DNA of 64,000 nt, from positions 3,286,001 through 3,350,000 of the forward strand of contig NZ_JAGIOI010000001.1 of assembly GCF_017876675.1 (NCBI RefSeq), given 5' to 3'. This DNA comes from Arthrobacter stackebrandtii (GTDB lineage Bacteria; Actinomycetota; Actinomycetes; Actinomycetales; Micrococcaceae). Shown piece by piece: positions 18,405 to 27,660 of this stretch. Position numbers and translations under genes: made by a program. A model generated the notes under the pieces. The model was not told the origin of the DNA. It worked only from the letters and a program-made list of their open reading frames with translations, and did no database searches. Every line of letters begins with the position of its first letter. Positions within the stretch are counted from its first letter, which is position 1.

Positions 18405-19492
18405 GCCCCGGCGAGTGCGGCGACGTAGGCGTCGATCGCCTGCTGGCAGGACAGCGGGCCGCCGGCGCCCCACACCCCGGCGGGGAAGGCGTAGGCGCGG
18501 CTGTCCTTCACGGCGGGCAGGGCCGTCCAGATGGGGCTCTTGGCGAGTTCGGCGACGTAGCTGCCGGCTTCCTCGTCATTGGAGTAGAACAGGTTGGCGC
18601 CGCCCACGGCGGTTAGCCCCTCGATGTCCGTCTGGCCCAGGCCGTAGGCGGGATCCACGCCGCCGCTGCCGTACGCGGCGTTGATTTCCTCGGTCCAGGC
18701 CGTCTTCATGCCCAGCTCCTCGCCGAGCGCGGTGAACAGGGCACCCTGGCCGTAGGGGCGGATGACGACGTTGCCGCCCTCGATCCAGCCGTCAAAGAAC
18801 AGGAAGCTCGACGTCGGCAGGCCGGCGGTTTCGACCTTGGCCTTCGCGTCCGTGAGGTATTGGTCGAACCCGGCGAGGACCTGTTCGGCGCGTTCGGTGC
18901 GGCCGGTGGCCTCGGCGATCATTTCCATGACCGTCTTCATGTTGCCGATGGGGTCCGCGCCGTTGGCGCCCAGGGTGGCCAGCACGGGGACGCCGCGCTT
19001 TTCCAGCGTGGCGATGAGCTCGTCGTCGGCGCTGAAGGCCTCCACAATGATGAGGTCGGGATCGGCGGCGTAGAGCGCATCAAGGTCGGGTTCCCCGCGG
19101 GTGCCGATGTCGGTGGTGCCGGCGGGGATTGTCTCGGCGCTGACATAGGTGCCGTAGCCTTCCGAATCCGAAACGGCCACGGGTGCCACGCACAACGTCA
19201 AGGCGTCCTCGATCTGCTGCCACTCCAGCACTGCGACGCGCTGTGCCGGCTTGTCGAGCGTGAGCGTGCGGCCCACGCCGTCGGTCATGCTGACAGGATC
19301 CGTGCTCGTGGCCGTGGTGTCGGCGTCGCAGCTGGCGGAGATGGACGCGGCGGTGCCGGCGGCCGGTGTTTCCACAGTGGTGGTGCCGCAGGCTGTCAGG
19401 GCAAGTGCGGCGGCGGCCAGCGTGGCGGCGGCCTTCATGGTGCGCCGGAGGGTTCTGTGGCCGGGCGTGGGCAGGGCGGGGGACAGGCTCAT
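18401..19492 (-). CDS. siderophore ABC transporter substrate-binding lipoprotein (FecB/FepB-like)
   Basis: A 363-residue periplasmic-binding-protein homologue, cluster FecB/FepB. A signal peptide ends in the lipobox LALTACG (Cys near 35), followed by a low-complexity linker. The class III binding fold has the usual RVAVLEWQQIEDAL ... LDALYAADPDLIIVEAF pattern. It captures ferric siderophore outside the membrane for the downstream permease. Its ATG overlaps the ATPase stop by 4 bp (ATGA), and its stop overlaps the permease GTG by 4 bp, so the three genes are translationally coupled. The transported siderophore cannot be predicted. Confidence 0.92.
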   Translation of the reverse strand: MSLSPALPTPGHRTLRRTMKAAATLAAAALALTACGTTTVETPAAGTAASISASCDADTTATSTDPVSMTDGVGRTLTLDKPAQRVAVLEWQQIEDALTLCVAPVAVSDSEGYGTYVSAETIPAGTTDIGTRGEPDLDALYAADPDLIIVEAFSADDELIATLEKRGVPVLATLGANGADPIGNMKTVMEMIAEATGRTERAEQVLAGFDQYLTDAKAKVETAGLPTSSFLFFDGWIEGGNVVIRPYGQGALFTALGEELGMKTAWTEEINAAYGSGGVDPAYGLGQTDIEGLTAVGGANLFYSNDEEAGSYVAELAKSPIWTALPAVKDSRAYAFPAGVWGAGGPLSCQQAIDAYVAALAGA

Positions 19493-20364
19493 GGGTGGGC
19501 CTTTCGTGGGTTGGCTGCGGAATGCCGGCCGATCGGGTCGATGCGGAGGCGTTGCGTGCGTTCGTCGAGGGTGACCTCGACACGGATGGAGTAGACCTTG
19601 GTGATGTTTTCGGCCGTGAGGACATCGGCGGGAAGGCCCGCGGCGTGGATGCGCCCGGCATCCATCAGGAGCAGTTCGTCGGCGATGAGGGCGGCGTGGT
19701 CGAGGTCGTGCAGCACGATCCCCACCGCCGTGCCGTGCCCGTCGGCCAGGTCCCGGACCAGGTCAAGGGTTTCGACCTGGTAGCGCAGGTCCAGGTGGTT
19801 GGTGGGCTCGTCCAGCAGCACGACGCCGGTCTCCTGGGCCACGCAGGCGGCGAGCCAGACCCGCTGGACTTCACCGCCGGAGAGTTCCCCGACCGGCCGG
19901 GCGGCCATGTCGGCGACGCCGGTGGCTTCCATGGCGTGGTTGATGGCGGCCCGGTCCTTGACGTCCAGGCCCGCGAAGCGGCGGCGGTGCGGGTGGCGGC
20001 CGAAGGCCACGACCTCGCGGACCGTCAGGCCTTGTGGCGCCGGGCGGGACTGGGAGAACAACGTGACCTCGCGGGCAAACTGGCGTGCCGAGAGCAGGGC
20101 GGCGGGACGCTGTTGGCCGTCCGCGCCGCCGAGCGCAAGGGTGCCTTCTGCCATGCCGTGCAACCGGGCCATGGAGCGCAGCAGCGTGGACTTGCCGCTG
20201 CCGTTGGGGCCCACAAGGGCCGTGACACGGCCCGGCGCCAGGGCGAGGGAGACGCCGTCGACCACCGTCTCCTTGCCGTATCGCAGCACCAGGCCGTCGC
20301 CGGAGAGTGCGGCGGCGGGCCGGAGCGGCGTGGTCCGGGGAGCTGTGTTTGTGGCGGTGGGCAT
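19489..20364 (-). CDS. siderophore ABC transporter ATPase (FecE/FepC-like)
   Basis: A 291-residue ATPase. Walker A GPNGSGKST (about 50), Q-loop region LFSQSRPAPQ, signature LSGGEVQRV, Walker B VVLLDEPTNHLD and the switch His in VLHDLDHA are all intact. It powers ferric-siderophore import with the two following genes. The ATG at 20362-20364 is chosen because upstream residues do not resemble the family. It is first in the operon, 74 bases downstream of the predicted transcription start within an iron box, so iron repression is expected. Confidence 0.92.
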   Translation of the reverse strand: MPTATNTAPRTTPLRPAAALSGDGLVLRYGKETVVDGVSLALAPGRVTALVGPNGSGKSTLLRSMARLHGMAEGTLALGGADGQQRPAALLSARQFAREVTLFSQSRPAPQGLTVREVVAFGRHPHRRRFAGLDVKDRAAINHAMEATGVADMAARPVGELSGGEVQRVWLAACVAQETGVVLLDEPTNHLDLRYQVETLDLVRDLADGHGTAVGIVLHDLDHAALIADELLLMDAGRIHAAGLPADVLTAENITKVYSIRVEVTLDERTQRLRIDPIGRHSAANPRKAHP

Positions 20365-20417
20365 GGGCGACCTAGGGCATGAAACGGGAAGGTGGGGCGA
20401 AGCCAAACCTCATCGAA

Positions 20418-20441
20418 TTAGGTAAGGGTAGCTTTACCTAA
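20418..20441. promoter_or_regulatory. DtxR/IdeR-type iron box of the siderophore operon
   Basis: The 24 bases from 20418 (TTAGGTAAGG ... CTTTACCTAA) contain two overlapping 19-bp windows offset by five bases. Each matches 14 of 19 positions of the DtxR consensus TTAGGTTAGGCTAACCTAA as remembered. Overlapping sites suggest two regulator dimers. The box covers the predicted transcription start, so iron-loaded regulator would block initiation. Confidence 0.8.
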
Positions 20442-20444
20442 TTG

Positions 20445-20473
20445 AGTATAGGGGCGTGTCCGGGTGTCTGCAA
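20445..20473 (-). promoter_or_regulatory. promoter of the siderophore operon
   Basis: On the minus strand TTGCAG (20468-20473) and TATACT (20445-20450) are separated by exactly 17 bases, close to the sigma-70 consensus. Initiation is expected near 20438, inside the iron box. Confidence 0.75.
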
Positions 20474-20587
20474 TCGGGATTGCGGGACATGGGATTTGGG
20501 ATTTCGGACAGCGTGAATCGCTCGATAATGCGGATTGCCAAAGGCCCGGCCGGACCGGGGATGTGCGGACGTGCCGGTGCTGGGGCG

Positions 20588-21415
20588 CTACTGGGAGGAA
20601 TTGAGGAAGGCGCCGGGCGTGGTGCCCATGACGGCGTGGAACGCCTCAATGAAGGAGCTCGGCTGCGCGTAGCCGAGTTGTTCCGACGTGGCCCGCACGT
20701 CCCAGCCGTCGGCCAGGAGTGCGAGTGCGTGGTGGACGCGGAAGGTGCGGCGCCATTGGGCGAAGGAAAGCCCGGTGGTGCGGCGAAAGGCCCGCGTGAT
20801 GGTGCGCCCGCTTGTGCCCAGGTGCAGCGCCCAGTCGTCCAGGGAGCGGCCGTCCGACGGGTCCGTCATGAGTGTCTTGGCAATGACGTCGATGCGGGGG
20901 TCGCCGGGCAGCTGCAGGTCGATTTGGCGGCTCGACGGCTCGACGACGTCGAACACCACCAGCTCGGCGCGGGCCCTGGCGGCATCGTCCAGGTCTGTGC
21001 GGGAGAGATGCAGGAGGAGCGACTCCAGCAGCGGATTCATGGTGATGGTGGTGGGCCCGTTGAAGGCCAGGGGCGTGCGCTCCGGGGTGAAGAATGCGCA
21101 ATGGAATTCCACCTTGGCCGTGATTCGGCCGGCGTGGACGTGCCCTGCCGGGAGCCAGAGCCCTTCGCCGTCGGTGAGTGTGAAGATGCGGTTGCCCACC
21201 CGCGTGGTCAGCGTGCCGCCGCGGACCCAGACCAGCTCATGCAGGGGGTGTGCATGGAGGTCCCACTCCAAGGGGGCGGCGGGGGTTTCGGATTCGGCGT
21301 AAATGACGGACGAGGAAGGCTTGCCGGCCGGAAGGGCCCGGCCCGGGCGCACCTCCGTGCTGGGCTCGCGCCGCCACGCCCCGAGCCCCGCTGCGCTCTG
21401 CGAGTCCAGGTTCAT
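20588..21415 (-). CDS. AraC-family transcriptional regulator with cupin sensor domain
   Basis: A 275-residue regulator. The N-terminal half is a cupin-like domain (LHAHPLHELVWVRGGTLTTRVG ... GEGLWLPAGHVHAGRI, parts of which are HPLHELVWV and LWLPAGHVH). The C-terminal half carries the two AraC helix-turn-helix units (TSGRTITRAFRRTTG and VRATSEQLGYAQPSSFIEAF). This layout resembles regulators of iron-siderophore or efflux genes. It lies directly upstream of the siderophore operon on the same strand, so it may control it, but that operon has its own promoter and iron box. The target and ligand are not known. Confidence 0.88.
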   Translation of the reverse strand: MNLDSQSAAGLGAWRREPSTEVRPGRALPAGKPSSSVIYAESETPAAPLEWDLHAHPLHELVWVRGGTLTTRVGNRIFTLTDGEGLWLPAGHVHAGRITAKVEFHCAFFTPERTPLAFNGPTTITMNPLLESLLLHLSRTDLDDAARARAELVVFDVVEPSSRQIDLQLPGDPRIDVIAKTLMTDPSDGRSLDDWALHLGTSGRTITRAFRRTTGLSFAQWRRTFRVHHALALLADGWDVRATSEQLGYAQPSSFIEAFHAVMGTTPGAFLNSSQ

Positions 21416-21601
21416 GGGAACGAGCCTACCGGAGCTGCCGCCGGCCGCGCCTTTCGCGCGGCCTGGCCAAGGCGGCGGGCGCGCCGGCCGCGGAAGGCGA
21501 CATCCCGCCGTCGGGCGTGGCTTGAAATCCAGGGTGCAGATTCACAGGAAACTTGCACCGCCGGCGGTTCAAAAACCATTGTCTCGAGGGGTCGGTAGAC
21601 A

Positions 21602-21625
21602 TATCGTTAGGTATATCGTTCGATA
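21602..21625. promoter_or_regulatory. candidate operator of the PadR gene
   Basis: A perfect inverted repeat TATCGTTCGATA (21614-21625) follows a further half-site TATCG at 21602-21606, within a direct repeat ATATCGTT. It ends 18 bases before the padR-like ATG, a usual place for autoregulation by a PadR dimer. Function is inferred from position and symmetry. Confidence 0.5.
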
Positions 21626-21643
21626 GCGACTGAGGTGGTCACG

Positions 21644-22180
21644 ATGCATGAATCATTTCCCGTGGGCGGTTTCATGGGCGGCAACTTTGACAATGTCTGG
21701 CAGGCGGTGGAGGACTTCCGCTCGAAGTTTGAAAAGCGCTCCGGCACGCGGGCCGGGCGCGGCGGACTGAGGGCGGCGGTGCTGGCCCTGCTCGCGGAGC
21801 GGCCCATGCACGGCTACCAGATCATCCGCGAGATCGAGGAGCGCAGCGGCGGCAGCTGGAAGCCGAGTGCCGGCTCTGTTTATCCCACGCTGCAGCTTCT
21901 GGCCGACGAGGGCCTGGTGACCGCGGAGGAATCCGAGGGGCGCAAGGTCCACTCGCTGACCGAGGCAGGCCGTGCCGAAGCGGAAAGCGCGGAGTCGGGG
22001 GCGCCGTGGGAGCCGGGCGGAACGTCGTCGGGATTCTCCGCACTGCCCAAGGCAGGCGTTGAACTGGCCCAGGCAGCGGCCCAGGTGGGGCGCACCGGCA
22101 CCAAGGGCCAGGTTGCCGAAGCCGTCAAGGTATTGGAAGAAGCACGGCGCAAGCTCTACGCGATCCTCGCCCAGGACTGA
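21644..22180 (+). CDS. PadR-family transcriptional regulator
   Basis: A 178-residue regulator with the PadR winged helix (LRAAVLALLAERPMHGYQI ... GSVYPTLQLLADEGLV, parts of which are PMHGYQI and GSVYPTLQLL) at about residues 40-115 and a Gln/Ala-rich helical C terminus for dimerisation. It has a Gly-rich leader before the domain. PadR proteins usually repress a neighbouring membrane or stress gene; here the UbiB-like kinase starts two bases after its stop, so they form an operon. The ATG at 21644 has GAGGTG upstream. A dyad just ahead suggests autoregulation. Confidence 0.88.
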   Translation: MHESFPVGGFMGGNFDNVWQAVEDFRSKFEKRSGTRAGRGGLRAAVLALLAERPMHGYQIIREIEERSGGSWKPSAGSVYPTLQLLADEGLVTAEESEGRKVHSLTEAGRAEAESAESGAPWEPGGTSSGFSALPKAGVELAQAAAQVGRTGTKGQVAEAVKVLEEARRKLYAILAQD

Positions 22181-22182
22181 CG

Positions 22183-23889
22183 TTGGCCGGTCCTGGCCGG
22201 CGCGCCGGAATGGAGGCCGGCGCCGGGAACACACGCGCCCGGTACCGGCGCATCCTGCGCTTTGCCGCGTGGAACCTGGCGGTGACGTGGTGGTTTGAAC
22301 TGCTCCTGCCGCGCATCGGGCTTGCCCGCCTCGCCGGGCGCAACCGGGCGGTGCGGATGCGGCGCTTCGCGAGGCGCTTCCATGCGCTCGCCGTGGAGCT
22401 GGGCGGGCTGATGATCAAGGTGGGACAGTTCATGTCCTCGCGCCTGGACGTGCTCCCGCCCGAGATCACCGAGGAGCTGGCGGGCCTGCAGGACGAGGTT
22501 CCGCCCGTGCCGTTCCCCGCGATCCGTGGGCTTGCCGAGGCCGAGCTGGGCGCCCCGCTGGAATCCGTGTTTGAGTCCTTCGATGAGGTGCCCGTCGCGG
22601 CGGCGTCGCTGGGACAGGTGCACCGGGCCGTGTTGCTGCCGGCCAACGCGGCGGACACCGGATTTGGCACAGTTGTGTTCAAGGTGCAGCGGCCGGGCAT
22701 CGGCGAGATAGTCGACGTCGACCTGGCCGCCCTGCGCCGGGTGGGCCGGTGGCTGAGCCATGTGCGGTTTGTGTCCTCCCGGGTGGACGCCCCGGCGCTG
22801 GTGGAGGAGTTTGCCAAGACCAGCCTGCAGGAAATCGACTACCTGAATGAGGCCGCGAACGCCGAACGGTTTGCGGAAGAATTTGGCGCCGACGCGCGGG
22901 TGGCGGTGCCGCAGGTGGTGTGGGAACGGGCGACGCGGCGCGTGCTGACCCTGGAGGACGTCACGGCCATCAAGGTCACGGACGCCGATTCGCTGCGTGC
23001 AGCCGGCATCGACCCTGTTGCCGTGGCGCCGGTGTTCGCCTCGGTGATGTTCGAGCAGCTCTTCAGCAACGGGTTCTTCCACGCCGACCCACACCCCGGA
23101 AACATCTTTGTCACGCCGGTTGCCGCCGGCTCCGGCGGCCTGCCCTGGCGGCTGACGTTTGTGGACTTCGGCATGATGGGCCACGTTTCCGACGAGACCC
23201 GGTCCGGCCTGCGGAAGCTGCTGATCGCCGCGGCCTCACGCGACGGCAAGGGGCTGGTGGCGGCGATCCGCGAGGTGGGCGTGCTGATGCCCTCCGCCGA
23301 CACGCACGAGCTGGAGCGGGCGATGACAGCGCTGTTTTCCCGCTTCGGCGGCATGGGGTTTGCCCAGCTGCGCAGCGTGGACCAGCGGGAGTTCCGGGAC
23401 TTTGCGGACGAGTTTGGCGAAGTGGCGCGCTCGCTGCCGTTCCAGCTTCCGGAGAACTTCCTGCTCATCATCCGCGCGATGTCCCTGACCTCGGGGGTGT
23501 GCAGTGCGCTGGACCCGGAGTTCAACCTGTGGGACTCGATCGAGCCGTTCGGGGCCAAGCTGCTGAAGGATGAACGCGGCGGGCTGGTACGGGACGTGTC
23601 CCGCGAGGCGCTGGAGATCGCCGGTGTTGCCGTGCGGCTGCCCAAGCGCCTGGACGCGTTCCTGTCCGACGTGGAGGAGGGCACTCTGGCGGTGTCGAAC
23701 CCGCGGCTGGAGCGGCAGGCGGCGCGGCTCAACCGGCTTGTCCGGAGGGTGGGGTCCTTTGTGGTTTTCGGGGCACTGCTTGTGGCCGGTGCCGTGCTGC
23801 GCCCTACGGACATGGTGTTCGGGAACGTACTGATGTCAGTTTCCGTGATGCCGCTGCTGCACGGGCTCTGGGTGGGCCGGCGGCGGTGA
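22183..23889 (+). CDS. UbiB/ABC1-family (AarF-type) atypical kinase
   Basis: A 568-residue ABC1 protein-kinase-like protein. The family-defining KxGQ motif (IKVGQFMSSRLDVLP, about 83-97), the Ala-rich loop AAASLGQVH replacing the Gly-rich loop, catalytic HADPHPGNIF and metal-binding VDFGMMG are all present. Two C-terminal hydrophobic segments (about 520-568) anchor it to the membrane. Relatives bind ATP and act on membrane lipid or quinone metabolism; direct substrates are uncertain. The TTG start has AGGA eight bases upstream inside the PadR stop region. Its last 54 bases overlap the 3' end of the convergent SnoaL gene. Confidence 0.88.
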   Translation: MAGPGRRAGMEAGAGNTRARYRRILRFAAWNLAVTWWFELLLPRIGLARLAGRNRAVRMRRFARRFHALAVELGGLMIKVGQFMSSRLDVLPPEITEELAGLQDEVPPVPFPAIRGLAEAELGAPLESVFESFDEVPVAAASLGQVHRAVLLPANAADTGFGTVVFKVQRPGIGEIVDVDLAALRRVGRWLSHVRFVSSRVDAPALVEEFAKTSLQEIDYLNEAANAERFAEEFGADARVAVPQVVWERATRRVLTLEDVTAIKVTDADSLRAAGIDPVAVAPVFASVMFEQLFSNGFFHADPHPGNIFVTPVAAGSGGLPWRLTFVDFGMMGHVSDETRSGLRKLLIAAASRDGKGLVAAIREVGVLMPSADTHELERAMTALFSRFGGMGFAQLRSVDQREFRDFADEFGEVARSLPFQLPENFLLIIRAMSLTSGVCSALDPEFNLWDSIEPFGAKLLKDERGGLVRDVSREALEIAGVAVRLPKRLDAFLSDVEEGTLAVSNPRLERQAARLNRLVRRVGSFVVFGALLVAGAVLRPTDMVFGNVLMSVSVMPLLHGLWVGRRR

Positions 23890-24312
23890 GCCCGCCAGCG
23901 GACTGCCGTCTTGGTAAAGGACCTCGTAGATGCGTTCGGCAAACTTCCAGCCGTCCGGGGTGCGTTCATAGCGGTCGTGGTAGATGGCGTAGTTCAGGTG
24001 GGGGCTGCCGTCACGCATGAGCCCGAACTCTGCGGTGTATGCGCGGCCGGTCGCGGTGTCGCCGTCGAGCTGGATCGTGCCCGCATGGGTGGTCTGCACG
24101 AAGTAGTCCCACAGGCCATGCAACCGTTCGATCCCGGCGCGGATCTCCCCGCGGCCGGCCATCCTTGCGCCGGCAGCGGGAATCTCCCACACGCCATCCC
24201 CTGTGAACAGTGATGCGAAGCGGTCGTAATCACTCATCATCCCCGCATCGGTGAACTCCCCGTGCAACGCTTCGATCTCGACGCGGTCGGCGACCGCCTG
24301 GAGCCCGGTCAT
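23836..24312 (-). CDS. SnoaL-like / NTF2-fold protein
   Basis: A 158-residue protein with the cone-like SnoaL fold: ALHGEFTDAGMMSDYDRFASLF at the start (DYDRFASLF being diagnostic), then a hydrophobic cavity pattern through YAIYHDRYERTPDGWKFAERIYEV. Members are ring-hydroxylating helpers, isomerases or small-molecule binders, so no reaction is assigned. Its ATG overlaps the DoxX stop by 4 bp, making a two-gene operon divergent from the ECF sigma gene, which carries a SnoaL domain of its own. The 3' end overlaps the UbiB gene on the other strand. Confidence 0.75.
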   Translation of the reverse strand: MTGLQAVADRVEIEALHGEFTDAGMMSDYDRFASLFTGDGVWEIPAAGARMAGRGEIRAGIERLHGLWDYFVQTTHAGTIQLDGDTATGRAYTAEFGLMRDGSPHLNYAIYHDRYERTPDGWKFAERIYEVLYQDGSPLAGSPPPAHPEPVQQRHHGN

Positions 24313-24686
24313 CGGATGACCGTTGCAGCAAGGGTGGCCACCGCGAGGGCCAGGAAGATCACCGGGCTGGGGAGTTGGCGGAAGGCGCCCGCCCTCAGAT
24401 GCGTGATGACCGCACCAATGAAGAACAGCACGAGACCGATGGCGGCCGCGGTGCCGATGACGGGGACGCCGAGGAGCCCGAGAAGCAGGCCTGCGGCCCC
24501 GGCGCCCTGCAGCGCCGACAGCACGGGGAGCCACGAATCGGGGAGGCTGACCTCGCCCAGATTGTCGATCAGGAATTTCGCCCGGGCAAGGGTGGCCAGG
24601 GCGATCCCGCCGTTGGCCACGATGGCGATGGTGGTGATAATGACGTAGTACATGGCAATCTCGCATTCGTCAGTTGGTTCAGGCAT
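24309..24686 (-). CDS. DoxX-family small membrane protein
   Basis: A 125-residue protein with four hydrophobic segments and the DoxX-like pattern ARAKFLIDNLGEVSLPDSWLPVLSALQGAGA. DoxX proteins are integral membrane proteins linked to redox and thiol stress; the biochemical activity is unclear. The ATG at 24684-24686 has AGGG upstream; a second ATG at 24651-24653 (MYYVIITT), with GAGA nearby, could be the true start. It is first in an operon with the SnoaL gene and divergent from the sigma factor, so that sigma factor may control it. Confidence 0.8.
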   Translation of the reverse strand: MPEPTDECEIAMYYVIITTIAIVANGGIALATLARAKFLIDNLGEVSLPDSWLPVLSALQGAGAAGLLLGLLGVPVIGTAAAIGLVLFFIGAVITHLRAGAFRQLPSPVIFLALAVATLAATVIR

Positions 24687-24742
24687 TTGTGCCCTGCCCT
24701 GTTGACGACATAGCCGGGGAGAGTGTCAGGCGGATCTTGCCG

Positions 24743-24769
24743 CCTCACAATTCCGGGTGGCGTTTCGTC
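24743..24769 (+). promoter_or_regulatory. candidate ECF41-type promoter
   Basis: CCTCACA (24743-24749) and CGTC (24766-24769) are 16 bases apart. This is close to TGTCACA-N16-CGTC, the ECF41 target promoter as remembered from the literature (five of seven bases in the -35, all four in the -10). It lies 37 bases before the sigma gene, which suggests autoregulation. Confidence 0.5.
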
Positions 24770-24805
24770 AGTACTGTGAGACACGCTTCGAGAGGAGGAC
24801 GAGCG

Positions 24806-25693
24806 ATGGAATCCGTTGACACGGATCGCGGCCTGCTCATGAGCGTCGCATACCGACTGCTCGGCTCGGTGTCCGAGGCAGAGGATGCGGTGCAGGAAGC
24901 CTTTGCGCGCTGGTATGCCCTGTCCGAGGACGGCCGCCAGGAAATCGGCTCTCCGACCGGCTGGCTCATCACCGTAACGACCAGAATTTGCCTCGATGTG
25001 CTTGGCTCCGCCCGGGCCAGGCGTGAACGGTACGTCGGCGAGTGGCTGCCTGAACCGGTTCCCGCCGAAGCGCAGTGGACGAGCCAGGCCGCATCCAATC
25101 GCGGGGCCGACCCGGCAGACCGGGTGTCGCTCGATGAATCGCTGAGCATGGCCCTTCTCGTCGTTCTCGAGTCGATGACTCCCGCCGAGCGGGTTTCGTT
25201 CATCCTGCACGATGTCTTCACATACACCTTTGCCGAGGTCGGCGAGATCGTTGGCCGCTCTCCCCAGGCCTGCCGCCAACTCGCATCCTCTGCACGGCGC
25301 CGGGTCCGGGATGCCCACGGTGATCACGTCTCGGCCCAGGAACATGCCCGCGTCGTGGCCGTCTTCCAGGGAGCGCTGGAAACCGGCGACCTCACCTCAC
25401 TTATCGCCATCCTCGACCCGGAGGCCACGGCCATCCCCGACGGCGGCGGCCTCGTCAAGGCGGCCGTCGAACCGATCGAGGGGGCTGAGAAGATCGCCCG
25501 CTACCTGCTCGGCCTGTACAGACTGCAACCCGGGTTGAGTTTCCAGCCCACCACCGTGAACGGGAGGGCCGGACTCGTGGCCCGGGACGCGGCCGGACAC
25601 GCGCTCGCTGTCGCTTCCGTCGCGGTCGCCCACGGCCTGGTCGAACGCATCTGGGTGATCCGCAACCCCGGCAAGCTCACCGGCTGGACGTAG
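24806..25693 (+). CDS. ECF41-type RNA polymerase sigma factor with C-terminal SnoaL domain (SigJ-like)
   Basis: A 295-residue sigma factor. Region 2 (about 1-75, LMSVAYRLLGSVSEAEDAVQEAF) and region 4 (about 115-165) are joined by the WLPEP linker motif (about 80-84), the hallmark of ECF41. A fused SnoaL-like domain (about 175-295) carries PDGGGLV (about 211; usual motif DGGGK) and NPGKL (about 287; usual motif NPDKV/L). In ECF41 this C-terminal domain controls activity instead of an anti-sigma factor. The ATG has a GAGGAGG ribosome site. The divergent DoxX/SnoaL pair occupies the place normally held by the target COE gene (decarboxylase, oxidoreductase or epimerase). Confidence 0.88.
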   Translation: MESVDTDRGLLMSVAYRLLGSVSEAEDAVQEAFARWYALSEDGRQEIGSPTGWLITVTTRICLDVLGSARARRERYVGEWLPEPVPAEAQWTSQAASNRGADPADRVSLDESLSMALLVVLESMTPAERVSFILHDVFTYTFAEVGEIVGRSPQACRQLASSARRRVRDAHGDHVSAQEHARVVAVFQGALETGDLTSLIAILDPEATAIPDGGGLVKAAVEPIEGAEKIARYLLGLYRLQPGLSFQPTTVNGRAGLVARDAAGHALAVASVAVAHGLVERIWVIRNPGKLTGWT

Positions 25694-25718
25694 GAGCATT
25701 CCTTGGGGCCGGCGGCGC

Positions 25719-25769
25719 AAGGCGGCGTCCCGCCGTCGTGCCTGGTCCTGGGCGTGTCTTGAATTACAG
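25719..25769. repeat. dispersed GC-rich intergenic repeat, second copy
   Basis: AAGGCGGCGTCCCGCCGTCG (25719-25738) and GGGCGTGTCTTGAATTACAG (25750-25769) match AAGGCGACATCCCGCCGTCG (21494-21513) and GGGCGTGGCTTGAAATCCAG (21513-21532) at 17 of 20 bases each; the copy here has about 12 extra bases between the halves. The left half can fold on itself. Both copies are intergenic. Confidence 0.55.
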
Positions 25770-25880
25770 ACAGGGTGGCGGGAAGCGGCCTATGAAAGCG
25801 GGGGCGGCGCGGCTTGGATGGAAGAAGAGGAACATCCGCCCGGGCCGCAGAGCGCCGGGCATTGACGCGAAGGAACCATC

Positions 25881-27560
<1,680 letters not shown>

Positions 27561-27613
27561 CCCTCACCCGCGCTGACACCTGTTTCTCCATGCCGGGCCC
27601 GTGGAAACGACGA

Positions 27614-27646
27614 AGCCCCGCCGCGAAATGGTTCCGCGGCGGGGCT
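27614..27646. terminator. bidirectional terminator between hutU and the acyltransferase gene
   Basis: Perfect 12-bp arms AGCCCCGCCGCG (27614-27625) and its complement (27635-27646) flank a 9-base loop between convergent stops at 27560 and 27661. Confidence 0.8.
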
Positions 27647-27660
27647 CTGCTGCGGGCCAA

